A stretch of DNA of 64,000 nt from UBA1127 sp965116355 (GCA_965116355.1 OZ220679.1:2527953-2591952), one strand, 5' to 3'; counted from the stretch's first letter, positions 7,777-18,246 are shown. Made by a program: numbers and translations. Notes: a model not told the origin generated them from the sequence alone.

Positions 7777-8036
7777 TGCAAGCAATCGGAGGTCTCCTGG
7801 TCAGCCTGCTCTACCTCTTTGTATTGGCCATCTTCATCAGGTCCATCCTGTCATGGTTCCCCATGTCGCCGTACAATCCGATCAAGGCGGCGCTCGACCA
7901 GATCACCGACCCGGTGCTGGGGCCGCTGCGCCGGTACCTGCCGTCGTTCGGCATGCTGGACCTGAGCCCGATGATCGCCATCATCCTCATTATTTTCCTC
8001 ATTATTCCGCTAGTGCAGGCGTTGTTTGGGATTTAG
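7776..8036 (+). CDS. yggT: YggT family membrane protein
   Basis: An 86-residue integral membrane protein with two helices and the YggT landmarks IFIRSILSWFP and ITDPVLGPLRRYLPS. Family members are linked to osmotic stress tolerance and cell-division-related membrane organisation, with no known catalysis. The GTG start shares a base with the proC stop and has GGTGAGGAGG upstream, so the two are translationally coupled; the proC-yggT pairing is widespread in bacteria. Symbol used at family level. Confidence 0.88.
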   Translation: MQAIGGLLVSLLYLFVLAIFIRSILSWFPMSPYNPIKAALDQITDPVLGPLRRYLPSFGMLDLSPMIAIILIIFLIIPLVQALFGI

Positions 8037-8043
8037 GGGGCGC

Positions 8044-8140
8044 GGCACTGCCCTTCGACAGGCTCAGGGCGAACGAGGGAGTCAATAGTGGTTGGTGGCG
8101 AGCGCCATGGATTCCCGCTTTCGCGGGAATGACGACAGCG
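8044..8140. repeat. REP-like repeat pair
   Basis: One CCCTTCGACAGGCTCAGGGC element and one TGGATTCCCGCTTTCGCGGG element lie between yggT and the next small gene. Confidence 0.8.
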
Positions 8141-8171
8141 GGGCTCAGGGGGAACGGGGGAGGCTAAGGTC

Positions 8172-8387
8172 ATGCCGATGAATTGGGAACAGTCAAAGAC
8201 GGGCGAGATGCGGCGGTGGAAGAAGGGCGACAATACCGTGGTCATCCACCTGAACAAGTTCAATGGCACGTACCAGGTCTCGGTGATCCGGTCGATTCAG
8301 AGCGCGGGCATGGGGCTCAGCGCGGAAGGCTTCGACTCGCTGGAGGAGGCGCAGGAGTGGGCGGCGCTGCTGCTGCGCGAGGACTAG
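8172..8387 (+). CDS. small conserved-looking hypothetical protein
   Basis: A 71-residue soluble protein with alternating beta-like segments (NTVVIHLNKF, TYQVSVIRSI) and an acidic helix (SLEEAQEWAALLL), with no membrane segment. GGGGAGG precedes the ATG by about 8 nt. The amino-acid mix is that of a real protein, but I do not recognise it. It may be co-transcribed with the following membrane protein genes, 36 bp downstream. Confidence 0.6.
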   Translation: MPMNWEQSKTGEMRRWKKGDNTVVIHLNKFNGTYQVSVIRSIQSAGMGLSAEGFDSLEEAQEWAALLLRED

Positions 8388-8423
8388 CTCAACACCACAC
8401 AAATCAGGGGGCAAGAGAGCGCT

Positions 8424-8873
8424 ATGGACAGGATTCCGCTGGCCGGGAAGATCGCGATCGCTGTGTTCGCACTGGCAATCATTATTGCCACCATCGTCGT
8501 GGTTGTGCTGGTTTCCAATGACACGATCGACGAGAACTGGGGCCTGGGGCTCTTCTCGGTGTTTGTGATTCTGGGCGGCATCGGCTTCATCAGCGACGCG
8601 TTCAAGCGGGAGGACGCCCCAAAGGCATTCGCTTCGGTTGTGTTCAAGTTTGCGTCGCTGGGCTTGACGCTGGGTCTCATCGCGGGCGACTGGGGCGAAT
8701 ACTGGTGGCAGATGCTGATTGGCGGGCTGCTGGTGGGCGTTATCGTCGCGCTCATCGAGGGGCGGCTTCGCACGGGCGAGGAGCCGCCACGGGTGTTCCG
8801 GCTGGTTGTGTGGAACCTTGTGGGTGTCCTCGCCATCGGCGAGGGGGCGTACAAGCTGACCACGCTGCTGTAA
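8424..8873 (+). CDS. four-helix membrane protein, first of a tandem pair
   Basis: A 149-residue integral membrane protein with hydrophobic segments at about residues 8-30, 40-56, 74-110 and 128-146. It is clearly related to the next gene: both share VLVSNxTI near residue 32, FVxxxGxxFIxDAFKRE-like text near 55, TLGLI, and a C-terminal VVWNLVGVLAIGEGxY pattern. The function is unknown. The pair arose by duplication and probably sits in one operon with the small gene upstream. Confidence 0.65.
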   Translation: MDRIPLAGKIAIAVFALAIIIATIVVVVLVSNDTIDENWGLGLFSVFVILGGIGFISDAFKREDAPKAFASVVFKFASLGLTLGLIAGDWGEYWWQMLIGGLLVGVIVALIEGRLRTGEEPPRVFRLVVWNLVGVLAIGEGAYKLTTLL

Positions 8874-8946
8874 GTGAAGGCTGCTACGGGGCCGCGTTCC
8901 ACCCATTCGATTCAGCTACGGAAGCGCAAGGGGCGAACCGGAGCAC

Positions 8947-9393
8947 ATGAATACGCTATCCCTATCGGCCAACCATGCACTGGTCGCACTCCTTCTGGCC
9001 GTGCTGGCGGTCGCCGTCGGGGTGATCCTGCTGGTGTCCAACGGCACAATCGAGGAGCAGACGGGCCGGAACTTCTTCGCGCTATTCGTCATCGTGTTTG
9101 GGACGTGCTTCATCCGGGACGCCTTCAGGAGCGAGGGCGGGCCGCAAGGTTTCCGTGCGATCACGCTCAAGTTCACCTCGCTGGCGTTCACGCTGGGGCT
9201 CATCACGGGCGGGTGGACGGCGAACTGGCTGCTGCTGACGACGGGCGGGGTGGCCGCGGGCCTCGCGTTCTCCCTCGCCGAGCGGGCGATGAGCGGGGGC
9301 GACGGCGCGCACCGGGGGCTGCGGCTGGCGGTGTGGATCCCCGTCGGGCTAGCCTCGATGGGCGAGGGCGTGTACATCATCCTGCCGCTGTAG
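8947..9393 (+). CDS. four-helix membrane protein, second of a tandem pair
   Basis: A 148-residue paralogue of the preceding gene with the same order of helices and the same landmarks (ILLVSNGTIEEQ, FIRDAFRSEG, TLGLITGGW, GEGVYIILPL). A 73-bp gap separates the two. No catalytic residues or known transporter motifs are visible. The shared charged motif in the first loop and the GEG motif before the last turn are the best handles for a family search. Confidence 0.65.
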   Translation: MNTLSLSANHALVALLLAVLAVAVGVILLVSNGTIEEQTGRNFFALFVIVFGTCFIRDAFRSEGGPQGFRAITLKFTSLAFTLGLITGGWTANWLLLTTGGVAAGLAFSLAERAMSGGDGAHRGLRLAVWIPVGLASMGEGVYIILPL

Positions 9394-9474
9394 GGGGCGG
9401 CGCGGTCCGCACTGCCCGCTGAAAGCGCCCTGAAGTTCTTCCATTTACGCCGAACTTGATGCAATCTGGTGCAG

Positions 9475-10359
9475 ATGGACGACCTCCCTGATTCCGAACC
9501 GACCGTTACGGTCATTGTCGACAGCACGTCATCGCTGACGGCTGAGCACATCGGCGGGCTGCCGCTGGAGGTTGTGCCGCTGCAGCTGTCCGTGGGCGGG
9601 CGCGGCTATCTGGACGGCGTCGACATCACGGCGGACGCGTTCTACCAGCTCATCGCGGACGACAGCGTGCCCGCGCAGACGGCCGCCCCCTCTCCCGCAT
9701 CATACGAGGAAGCACTTCAACGCGCCTTCGAATCGGGGCGCGACGTGCTGTGCGTCACGACGACGTCCAAGCTGAGCGCGACGTACGGCATCGCGGCGGC
9801 GGCGCTCGAGGAGGCTCTCGCGGCGCACCCGGAGCGGCGCGGGGTCGTGCTCGACAGTGCGACGGCGGGCGGGGCCGAGGCGCTGGTGGCGCTGGCGGCA
9901 GCGCGGCTGGCGTCGGAGGGCGCGGCGCTCGACGCGGTGGAGCGGCTGGCGGCCGACGTGGCGGGGCGGGTTTACTTCGTCGGCATCCTGGAGTCGCTGC
10001 GGCGGCTGCAGCGCGGGGGCCGGGTGCCCAAGGCGGCGTTCTGGGCGGCGTCGCTGCTGAACATCAACCCCATCCTCGCGATCTGGCCGGGCGAGGGCGA
10101 GGTGCGCATGGTGGCGCGTCCGCGCACACGGGCCAAGGCGGTCGAACGGGTCATGGAGGTCATGGCGGAGGAGTCGGGCGGCGGGCCGATGCGCGTCGTC
10201 GTGATGCACGCGGCCGCGCCGGAGGACGCCGAATCGCTGCAGCGCGCGATTGCGGGCCGGTTCGCGTGCGTGGAGACGATCACCATGCCGTTCACGCCGG
10301 TGATCGGCGCGCACACGGGGCCGGGGCTGCTGGGGGTCGCGTTTCATACCGAAAGCTGA
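9475..10359 (+). CDS. DegV family fatty-acid-binding protein
   Basis: Soluble DegV/FakB-like protein of 294 residues. Family members bind a single fatty acid, and FakB types present it to the kinase FakA for phosphorylation. The family start VIVDSTSSL, the middle DSATAGG region and the block YFVGILESLRRLQRGGRVP are characteristic. No FakA-type kinase gene is in this window, but fabF lies directly downstream, so a lipid role fits. There is no clear SD; a GTG two codons upstream of the chosen ATG is an alternative start. Confidence 0.88.
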   Translation: MDDLPDSEPTVTVIVDSTSSLTAEHIGGLPLEVVPLQLSVGGRGYLDGVDITADAFYQLIADDSVPAQTAAPSPASYEEALQRAFESGRDVLCVTTTSKLSATYGIAAAALEEALAAHPERRGVVLDSATAGGAEALVALAAARLASEGAALDAVERLAADVAGRVYFVGILESLRRLQRGGRVPKAAFWAASLLNINPILAIWPGEGEVRMVARPRTRAKAVERVMEVMAEESGGGPMRVVVMHAAAPEDAESLQRAIAGRFACVETITMPFTPVIGAHTGPGLLGVAFHTES

Positions 10360-10401
10360 CGCGGCGAGGCTGCAATGCCACCGATTTGCGGCATCTTTCG
10401 C

Positions 10402-10433
10402 TTGTTCCGTCCCTCATGGCGCCCTGCTATAAT
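10402..10433 (+). promoter_or_regulatory. putative promoter and leader of fabF
   Basis: A consensus TATAAT (10428-10433) lies 94 bp before the GTG of fabF; TTGTTC or TTCCGT near 10402-10410 may serve as -35. The leader between them contains GACAG and CTGTC arms around a G-rich loop, a possible RNA hairpin of unknown role. Confidence 0.5.
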
Positions 10434-10527
10434 CGCGGGAACACCGTGCCGCTCAGGCCTACCGACAGACTCCTCAGGGGGGCCTGTCAGAGCCAAAGCA
10501 ACAGCGTGACGCTGACAAGGAGCACTT

Positions 10528-11772
10528 GTGGCAGAAGAACGAATAGTAGTGACCGGTATAGGCGTGGTGAGTCCCCTCGGTCTGACAGCAGACGCGACAT
10601 GGGAATCGCTCCTCGCCGGGCGGTCGGGGGTCTCACGCATCTCGGCGTTCGACCCCGAGGGGTTTGAGACGACGATAGCGGCGGAGATTGCGGACTTCGA
10701 CCCGACCAACTACATGGACCGGAAGGAAGCTCGACGGGCGGACCGCTTCTCGCAGTTCGCGCTGGCGGCGGCGCGCGAGGCGCTGGGCCAAGCGGAGCTG
10801 CTGCGCGAGGAGCCGCTGGGCGACCGGGTGTCGTCGCTCATCGCGAGCGGCGTGGGCGGCATCATCACGCTGTCCGAGCAGTACGACGTGCTGCGGGAGA
10901 AGGGCCCCAAGCGCATCAGCCCGTTCCTGGTACCGATGATGCTGGTGGACATGGCGGGCGGCAACGTCTCGATCACGTACGGCGCGCGGGGGCCGAGCTT
11001 CGCGACGGTCTCGGCGTGCGCGAGCGGGGCGGACGCCATCGGGATGGGGATGGACCTCATCCGCAAGGGTGAGATTGACGTGGCGATCTGCGGAGGGGCC
11101 GAGGCGCCCATCTGCCCAATCGCAGTGGCGGGGTTCAACTCCGCCGGGGCACTTTCGCGGAACAACGAGACGCCCGAGGCGGCGTCGCGGCCGTTCGACG
11201 CGCTGCGGGACGGGTTCATCATCGGCGAGGGCGCGGCGGTGCTCGTCGTCGAGCGGCTGGAGCACGCGCTGGCGCGGGGCGCGCGGCCCATCGCCGAGCT
11301 CTCGGGCTACGGCGTGACGTCGGACGCGTCGCACATCACGCAACCGGCGCCCTTCGGCGAGGGCGGCGCGCGGGCGATGCGACAGGCGATCGCGGGCGCG
11401 GGGCTGAAGCCGGAGGACGTGGACTACATCAACGCGCACGGGACGTCGACGCCGATCAACGACAAGGCGGAGACGGACGCGGTCAAGTCAGTCTGGGGCG
11501 AGGACGCGAACAAGGTGGCCATCAGCTCTTCCAAGTCGATGACGGGCCACCTGCTGGGGGCGGCGGGCGCCATCGAGTCGGCCATCTGCGTGATGGCCAT
11601 CGAGCGGGGCGCCATTCCGCCGACCATCAACCTGACGAACCCCGACCCGGAGTGCGACCTGGACTACACGCCGCACAATGCGCGGATGACCAAGGTGGAC
11701 GTGGCCATGACCAACTCGCTGGGGTTCGGCGGCCACAACACCTCCCTGCTCTTCCAGCGCTACGACGCGTAG
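10528..11772 (+). CDS. fabF: beta-ketoacyl-ACP synthase II
   Basis: Condenses malonyl-ACP with acyl-ACP during fatty acid elongation in the cytosol. The 414-residue protein has the full thiolase-fold triad: Cys164 in VSACASG, His304 in AHGTSTP and His341 in GHLLGAAG, with Lys336 nearby. The GTG start follows AAGGAG. Length is typical for FabF rather than FabB or polyketide synthases. No other fab genes adjoin, but DegV is directly upstream. recJ begins 13 bp downstream, so the two may share a transcript. Confidence 0.95.
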   Translation: MAEERIVVTGIGVVSPLGLTADATWESLLAGRSGVSRISAFDPEGFETTIAAEIADFDPTNYMDRKEARRADRFSQFALAAAREALGQAELLREEPLGDRVSSLIASGVGGIITLSEQYDVLREKGPKRISPFLVPMMLVDMAGGNVSITYGARGPSFATVSACASGADAIGMGMDLIRKGEIDVAICGGAEAPICPIAVAGFNSAGALSRNNETPEAASRPFDALRDGFIIGEGAAVLVVERLEHALARGARPIAELSGYGVTSDASHITQPAPFGEGGARAMRQAIAGAGLKPEDVDYINAHGTSTPINDKAETDAVKSVWGEDANKVAISSSKSMTGHLLGAAGAIESAICVMAIERGAIPPTINLTNPDPECDLDYTPHNARMTKVDVAMTNSLGFGGHNTSLLFQRYDA

Positions 11773-11785
11773 CCGGCCGTCCGGC

Positions 11786-13480
11786 ATGGCGGACAACGGC
11801 GCAGTTCCGCAGCCCACGTGGGTCATCGGGCCACGGGCGCCCGACGAGGCAGTCGAGGCGCTGCGGCTGCCCCGGCTGTGGGCGCAACTCCTCTACAACC
11901 GCGGCATCGAGACGCGCGACATGGCGTGGGAGCTGCTGCATGCGTCCGAGGACGCGCTGCACGACCCTTTCCTCTTCTCCGAAATGGACTCTGCCGTCGA
12001 GCGTACGCTGGCGGCCGTCGAGGGCGGCGAGACGATCGCGGTCTACGGGGACTTCGACACGGACGGCGTCACGGCGTCGGCGCTGCTGTACGAATCACTG
12101 ATGGCGCTCGGCGGGGACGCGTTCGTGCACCTGCCGCACCGGGTGCGCGACGGCCACGGGCTGAACGGCGAGGCCGTCACAGCGATGGCCGAGTTCGGGG
12201 CGTCGCTGGTCATCACCGTCGACTGCGGGATCACGTCGGCGGTGGAGGTGCGGCAGGCGAAGGAACTCGGCATGGACGTCATCCTGACGGACCACCACGC
12301 GCCCGTGGGGGAGACGCCGGAGGCCTTCGCGATGGTGACGCCCACGGACGCCTACCCCTTCCCGTTCCTCACGGGCGCGGGGCTGGCCTTCAAGCTGGTG
12401 CAGGCAATCCACCGGCGGCTGGAGACGCCCGTGCCGGGCGGGGCGCTGGAGCTGGCGTCGCTGGGGACTGTCGCGGACATGGCGCCGCTGCTGGGGGAGA
12501 ACCGCGCAATCGCGACGCTGGGGCTCGAGCGGCTGCGGGAGACGGAGCGGCCGGGGCTGCTGGCGCTGCTGGCGTCGGCGGGCGTGGCGCGAGAGTCGCT
12601 GGACCACGAATCGATCCCGTTCGTCATCGCGCCGCGGCTGAACGCGGCGGGGCGGATGGAGAGCGCCGAGCTGGCGTTCAACCTGCTGACGGTGGACGAC
12701 CCGGAGGAGGCGCGGGAGCTGGCCTCGCACATCGAGACGCTGAACCGGGAGCGGCGGTCGTTGACGCAGGAGCTGCTGGACGAGGGGATGCGGCTGGCCA
12801 CGCCGCAGGTGGAGGCGGGTGAGCGGCTGCTGTTCATCACGGGCGAGCAGTTCAACCCGGGCGTCAGCGGGCTGGTGGCGGGCCGGCTGGTCGAGCGGTT
12901 CTCGCGGCCGGCGGTGGTCATCGCGGTGGACGGCGACACGGCGCGGGCGAGCGGGCGGAGCACGACGGAGTTTCACCTGGCGCGGGCGCTGGCGGAGCAC
13001 GGCGAGCGGTTCCTGCACTTCGGCGGGCACCCGGCGGCGGCGGGTTTTGTGGCGCGCACGGAGGAGCTCGAGAGCATACGGAGTTCGTTGCAGGAGCTCG
13101 CCCGGGAGCGGCTGCAGGAGACGTCGCTGGAGCCGACGCTGCGCGTGGACGCGGAGGCGGGGTTCGCGGAGATGCCGGGGCAGACGATGGGGTTCCTGCG
13201 ACGGCTGGCGCCGTTCGGGCAGGGGAACCCGCCTCCGGCGTTCCTCGCTCGGGGCGCTGCGGTGGTCGACGTGCGGCGCATGGGCAGCGAGGGGCAGCAC
13301 CTGCGGCTGCAGCTGCGACGGGACGGCTCGACGTGGGAGGCGGTCGCGTTCAACCGGGCGTGGCCGGAAGGCGTCGGCGAGCGGGCGCGTATCGATGTGG
13401 TGTACACGCCGGAGGTGAACACGTACAACGGGCGGCAGCGTCTGCAGATGCGGGTGCTGGACCTGCGAGGGGCGGGGTGA
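11786..13480 (+). CDS. recJ: single-stranded-DNA-specific exonuclease RecJ
   Basis: 5'-to-3' ssDNA exonuclease of the DHH superfamily, acting in recombination, mismatch and base-excision repair. Metal ligands are visible in YGDFDTDGVTA (Asp89, 91, 93), TVDCGI and TDHHAP (168-170). The DHHA1 motif HFGGHPAAAGF follows near residue 415, and an OB-fold region follows to the end. At 564 residues it is a normal RecJ core without C-terminal extensions. It begins 13 bp after fabF, without a strong SD, and ends before a strong two-way terminator. Confidence 0.94.
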   Translation: MADNGAVPQPTWVIGPRAPDEAVEALRLPRLWAQLLYNRGIETRDMAWELLHASEDALHDPFLFSEMDSAVERTLAAVEGGETIAVYGDFDTDGVTASALLYESLMALGGDAFVHLPHRVRDGHGLNGEAVTAMAEFGASLVITVDCGITSAVEVRQAKELGMDVILTDHHAPVGETPEAFAMVTPTDAYPFPFLTGAGLAFKLVQAIHRRLETPVPGGALELASLGTVADMAPLLGENRAIATLGLERLRETERPGLLALLASAGVARESLDHESIPFVIAPRLNAAGRMESAELAFNLLTVDDPEEARELASHIETLNRERRSLTQELLDEGMRLATPQVEAGERLLFITGEQFNPGVSGLVAGRLVERFSRPAVVIAVDGDTARASGRSTTEFHLARALAEHGERFLHFGGHPAAAGFVARTEELESIRSSLQELARERLQETSLEPTLRVDAEAGFAEMPGQTMGFLRRLAPFGQGNPPPAFLARGAAVVDVRRMGSEGQHLRLQLRRDGSTWEAVAFNRAWPEGVGERARIDVVYTPEVNTYNGRQRLQMRVLDLRGAG

Positions 13481-13510
13481 GGTTTTCTCAGTCCGATCGC
13501 GACAAAAACT

Positions 13511-13542
13511 AAGGGGGAGTTGCCATCTGGCAACTCCCCCTT
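13511..13542. terminator. strong bidirectional terminator between recJ and acsA
   Basis: Perfect 14-nt arms AAGGGGGAGTTGCC and GGCAACTCCCCCTT enclose a 4-nt loop. With A residues on one side and T residues on the other it can stop transcription from both convergent genes. Confidence 0.9.
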
Positions 13543-13581
13543 TATGAAACCCTGTAGAGGCGCGTTCCTTGACGTTGGTCA

Positions 13582-15330
<1,749 letters not shown>

Positions 15331-15379
15331 GACGCCTCCTTTGCAATTGCACCCGAGGGTGAGGGAGTTGGTCGGCCTC

Positions 15380-15408
15380 AGACTACAAAAGGGGTATGGG
15401 GGCGTCAA
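15380..15408 (-). promoter_or_regulatory. promoter of acsA
   Basis: Minus-strand TTGACG (15408-15403), a 17-bp spacer and TAGTCT (15385-15380) lie 50 bp upstream of the acsA ATG. Confidence 0.75.
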
Positions 15409-15443
15409 GACGGGGAGGGCGTCAGGAGCTTCGGGAAGAACGA

Positions 15444-15478
15444 GAGAGGGCCTCGGTCAACGAACTCGAGGCCCTCTC
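15444..15478 (-). terminator. intrinsic terminator after the triple-fusion gene
   Basis: Perfect 12-nt arms GAGAGGGCCTCG and CGAGGCCCTCTC with an 11-nt loop lie directly after the stop of the fusion gene, with a pyrimidine-rich tail on the minus strand. This separates it from acsA. Confidence 0.8.
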
Positions 15479-15498
15479 GCAATGTCGGGTGTATTCAG

Positions 15499-17559
15499 CT
15501 ACGCCTTGGGTTGGATGAGGACGCGGACGGTGCCGTCGCCCTCGTCGCGGCGGTTGATGAAGGCGTGGCCTTCCTTCTCCGTCCAGAGCATGACGTCGAA
15601 GATGTTGAGGGCGTCGCCGAGGATGGCCTCAACCATGGAGTGGTGGTCGGCCTCGGTCTGCTTGGCCAGGGCGGCGATGACGCCGGCGCAGGACTTGCCG
15701 CGGCCGTCGATGACGACCCAGCCGGCGCTCTGGCTGATGACGGGGGCGTGGCCGTTCCCGTTGCCGTTGCCAGGCACGTACAAGTCAGGCCGGACGCTGA
15801 TCTCACCGGTCTTGCGCAGGTCGAGCTGGCGCTTGAACTCGGCGACGGACTCCCACGCGACTGCGCGGTCGCGGTTGCCGCTTGAGCAGACGGCGCCGCG
15901 GACGCCGACGATGTCCGGGTTCACGCGGGCGAGCTCGTCGAGGTCGTCGAGCTTGAGGTGGCCTGAGAGGGCCGTGCTCATGCCGAGCTTCTTGCCCTCC
16001 AGGACGATGTCTCGGAGCTCCTCCTCGCTCAGGAAGTCGAAGAGGTTGCGGCCGTCCTTGATGAGGGTGTCGATGAGGAAGCCGTCACATTCGCCGTCCC
16101 TGGCGAGCTGGACCATCAGGTGCGGGTCGAGGCCGCCCTCGTACAGAAGGTTGTCGGCGAAGAGGGAGCCGACGAGCTTGGTGTTGTAGCCCTCCATTGC
16201 GCGGCGGGACTCGCGGAGCACCTCGACGGCGACGTCGTAGTCGGCCTGCATGAAGCCGACCTTGACGGACGTGGCGTCCATGACGGCGGCGGCGTAGGCG
16301 GCCATCGCGACGGTGCCGGCCTGATTGGGCACGACGCCGAGGGTCACGCTGACGTGGTTCTCGGGCTGGATGGCGGCGCGCACCTGCCGGACGGTGTTGG
16401 GGTGGCCGGAGCCGACGAGGGCCTCCTGCAGGTTCTTGACGTCGACGACGTCGGCGCCACCGCGCTCGGCCTCAAGGGCCTCGGCGACGTCCTGCACGCT
16501 GACCATGAGGAGCATGCCGGTGGCGAAGAAGGGGCTGTTGTTGCCGGTGAGCCACGCGGCCCTCGGCTGGGCGGTGATGGCGGGCTGGGGCGGCCTCGGC
16601 TTCAGGGGTTCGAGCTCGGCCTTGAGTTGCGCCTTCTCGGCGTCCGTGAGCTGCGGGAGGGGCTGGCGGGTTGGGCCGCCGGCCATGCCCATGAGCTCGC
16701 CCCAGTACTTGACCATCGCGACGGGGAGGGCGCCGCCGTTCTTGTCCATCGTGCGGGTCCACCAGGTGTCGTTGAGCTCCTTGAGGCGGCGGAGATGCTT
16801 GTCGTAGAAGGCGTCGTCGTAGTCGCCGACGGAGGCCTTCTCGATGAACTGGACGTAGTAGTTGCACTCGGGCGTGTCGAAACGCCAGTCGGAGGTGTTG
16901 GCGAACATCACCTGCTGCTGGAAGCCGAGGTCCTGGGCGAAGGGGTAGATCCACTCGTCGGGCGTGCTGATGACGTAGTCCTTGCCGAGGGAGAGGTGCG
17001 TCTCTATGGAGAGCTGCTGGTTGAAGCTGGCCTCCTTGACGCCGACGACCTGCGGCAACCGGCAGATGCGCCCAAGCCCCTGGGGGCTCATGACGATGCC
17101 GAACTGCGGGGAGTTGTAGAACATGATGCCGAGGTTGGTGTTGTCGCTGAGGGTCTTGACGTACTCGATGACCTGGTCCTCGGTCTTGGCCTCCATGTAG
17201 GGGGCGGCGACGATGAGGAGGTCGAAGCCGGCATTCTCGGCGTGGCGGGCGAGGGCGAGGGTCTCCCGGGCGGAGGTGTGGGTGACGTGGGCGCCGACGG
17301 GCCATCGGCCGGCGGCTTCCTCGGCGACGATGTCCATGACACGGACGCGCTCGTCGTGGGTTAGGCTCCAGAACTCGCCCATGCCCCACGTGCAGCCCGC
17401 GCCCCGGGTGCCGAGGCTGCGCACGTGGCGGACGTTGCGGCGCAGGCCGTCCTCGTCAAGATCGCCGTTGTCCTCGAAGGGCGTGATCAGGGTGGTCCAC
17501 TGCCCCTTCAACGTTTCCCAAGCCCAGTCCTGTGCTTCATGCGCCTTGTAGTGCGCCAT
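15499..17559 (-). CDS. triple-domain fusion: DapA-type aldolase / MfnB-like synthase / TusA-like domain
   Basis: The 686-residue protein has three parts. Residues about 15-310 form a DapA/NAL-superfamily aldolase with the Schiff-base Lys175 in VGVKEAS and the proton-relay Tyr148 in FYNSP. Residues about 348-570 match MfnB, the 4-(hydroxymethyl)-2-furancarboxaldehyde-phosphate synthase of methanofuran-type cofactor synthesis. Its key residues are kept: Asp373 and Lys375 in VDVKN, Lys433 in VKVGF, Asp497 and Lys501 in DTLIKDG, then GVRGAVCSSGNRDR. The last 75 residues look like a TusA fold, with Cys624 in DGRGKSCAG, although the usual Pro after Cys is Ala. A Gly/Asn-rich linker (PGNGNGNGH) separates the last two parts. 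The ATG follows GGAGG. The joint reaction is unknown; the DapA and MfnB assignments are firm, TusA likely. Confidence 0.85.
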   Translation of the reverse strand: MAHYKAHEAQDWAWETLKGQWTTLITPFEDNGDLDEDGLRRNVRHVRSLGTRGAGCTWGMGEFWSLTHDERVRVMDIVAEEAAGRWPVGAHVTHTSARETLALARHAENAGFDLLIVAAPYMEAKTEDQVIEYVKTLSDNTNLGIMFYNSPQFGIVMSPQGLGRICRLPQVVGVKEASFNQQLSIETHLSLGKDYVISTPDEWIYPFAQDLGFQQQVMFANTSDWRFDTPECNYYVQFIEKASVGDYDDAFYDKHLRRLKELNDTWWTRTMDKNGGALPVAMVKYWGELMGMAGGPTRQPLPQLTDAEKAQLKAELEPLKPRPPQPAITAQPRAAWLTGNNSPFFATGMLLMVSVQDVAEALEAERGGADVVDVKNLQEALVGSGHPNTVRQVRAAIQPENHVSVTLGVVPNQAGTVAMAAYAAAVMDATSVKVGFMQADYDVAVEVLRESRRAMEGYNTKLVGSLFADNLLYEGGLDPHLMVQLARDGECDGFLIDTLIKDGRNLFDFLSEEELRDIVLEGKKLGMSTALSGHLKLDDLDELARVNPDIVGVRGAVCSSGNRDRAVAWESVAEFKRQLDLRKTGEISVRPDLYVPGNGNGNGHAPVISQSAGWVVIDGRGKSCAGVIAALAKQTEADHHSMVEAILGDALNIFDVMLWTEKEGHAFINRRDEGDGTVRVLIQPKA

Positions 17560-17612
17560 TGTGTCCTCCGCAGCATGGCTTGCCACACACGGGGGTGTGC
17601 GGGCCTCAATTG

Positions 17613-17641
17613 AGTCTAGTTTGGGGGCCAGACAGTGTCAA
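17613..17641 (-). promoter_or_regulatory. promoter of the triple-fusion gene
   Basis: Minus-strand TTGACA (17641-17636), 17-bp spacer and TAGACT (17618-17613) lie 54 bp before the fusion gene. A small CACAC/GTGTG inverted repeat follows in the leader. Confidence 0.8.
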
Positions 17642-17651
17642 TTGAGACGCT

Positions 17652-17681
17652 TTGACCCTCCGAAGGGGATTCAGGTAGAGT
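17652..17681 (+). promoter_or_regulatory. promoter of the RidA-family gene
   Basis: TTGACC (17652-17657), 18-bp spacer and TAGAGT (17676-17681) lie 39 bp before the TTG start. It is back to back with the promoter of the divergent fusion gene, only 10 bp away, so the two could be co-regulated. Confidence 0.7.
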
Positions 17682-17720
17682 CCGATGGGAAATCTGCGAA
17701 AGCACTAGAGGAGGAAATCT

Positions 17721-18107
17721 TTGGAGACGAGCTATCACAATTACCCAGACATTGCGCCCACAATTGGCAATTACTCAAGGGCGGCGCGGGCGGGCGACCT
17801 GTTCTTCTTCGCGGGGACGACGGCGGGCGGGACCGACGCCGAGCACGGCGACCTGCCGGCGCAGGTGCGGGCGACGCTCGACCGGATCCGACGCATTCTG
17901 GAGCACGAGGGGCAGTCGCTGGGGGACGTGGTGCGGCTGGTGACGTACGTGACGAGCATCGGCGAGTGGCGGGCGCACGGGGAGGCCATCGGCGGCATCT
18001 TCGAGGAGTTTTTCGAGGGGAGATACCCGCCGAACACGCTCATCGGCATCGCGGAGCTGGCGGAACCGACGATGAAGGTGGAGATCGAGGCGACTGCGGT
18101 GTTTTAG
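17721..18107 (+). CDS. RidA/YjgF/UK114 family protein lacking the canonical Arg
   Basis: A 128-residue Rid-family protein. RidA proper deaminates reactive enamines and imines in the cytosol. The fold landmarks are present (LFFFAGTTAGG, QVRATLDRIRRILEHEG, DVVRLVTYVTSI, YPPNTLIGIAEL). However, the position of the catalytic Arg in the usual PARS motif is Asn here (PPNT), so classical imine deaminase activity is doubtful and it belongs to one of the other Rid subfamilies. The TTG start has GAGGAGG 6 nt upstream. Its divergent promoter next to the fusion gene suggests a shared catabolic pathway. Confidence 0.87.
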   Translation: METSYHNYPDIAPTIGNYSRAARAGDLFFFAGTTAGGTDAEHGDLPAQVRATLDRIRRILEHEGQSLGDVVRLVTYVTSIGEWRAHGEAIGGIFEEFFEGRYPPNTLIGIAELAEPTMKVEIEATAVF

Positions 18108-18128
18108 GGTGCGCAGCTGGTTCTGGGC

Positions 18129-18215
18129 GGGAGGCCCTTCGACAAGCTCAGGGCGGAGTCAGGGCGAACGGATTGGTCGCCAAGCGTCGGGGTTCCTGCC
18201 TTCGCAGGAACGACG
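18129..18215. repeat. REP-like repeats
   Basis: One CCCTTCGACAAGCTCAGGGC element with a partly duplicated tail and one GTTCCTGCCTTCGCAGGAAC element lie between the RidA-family gene and the Rieske gene. Confidence 0.75.
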
Positions 18216-18246
18216 AGCAGACGCTGGAACGGCGAGCAGATATGAG

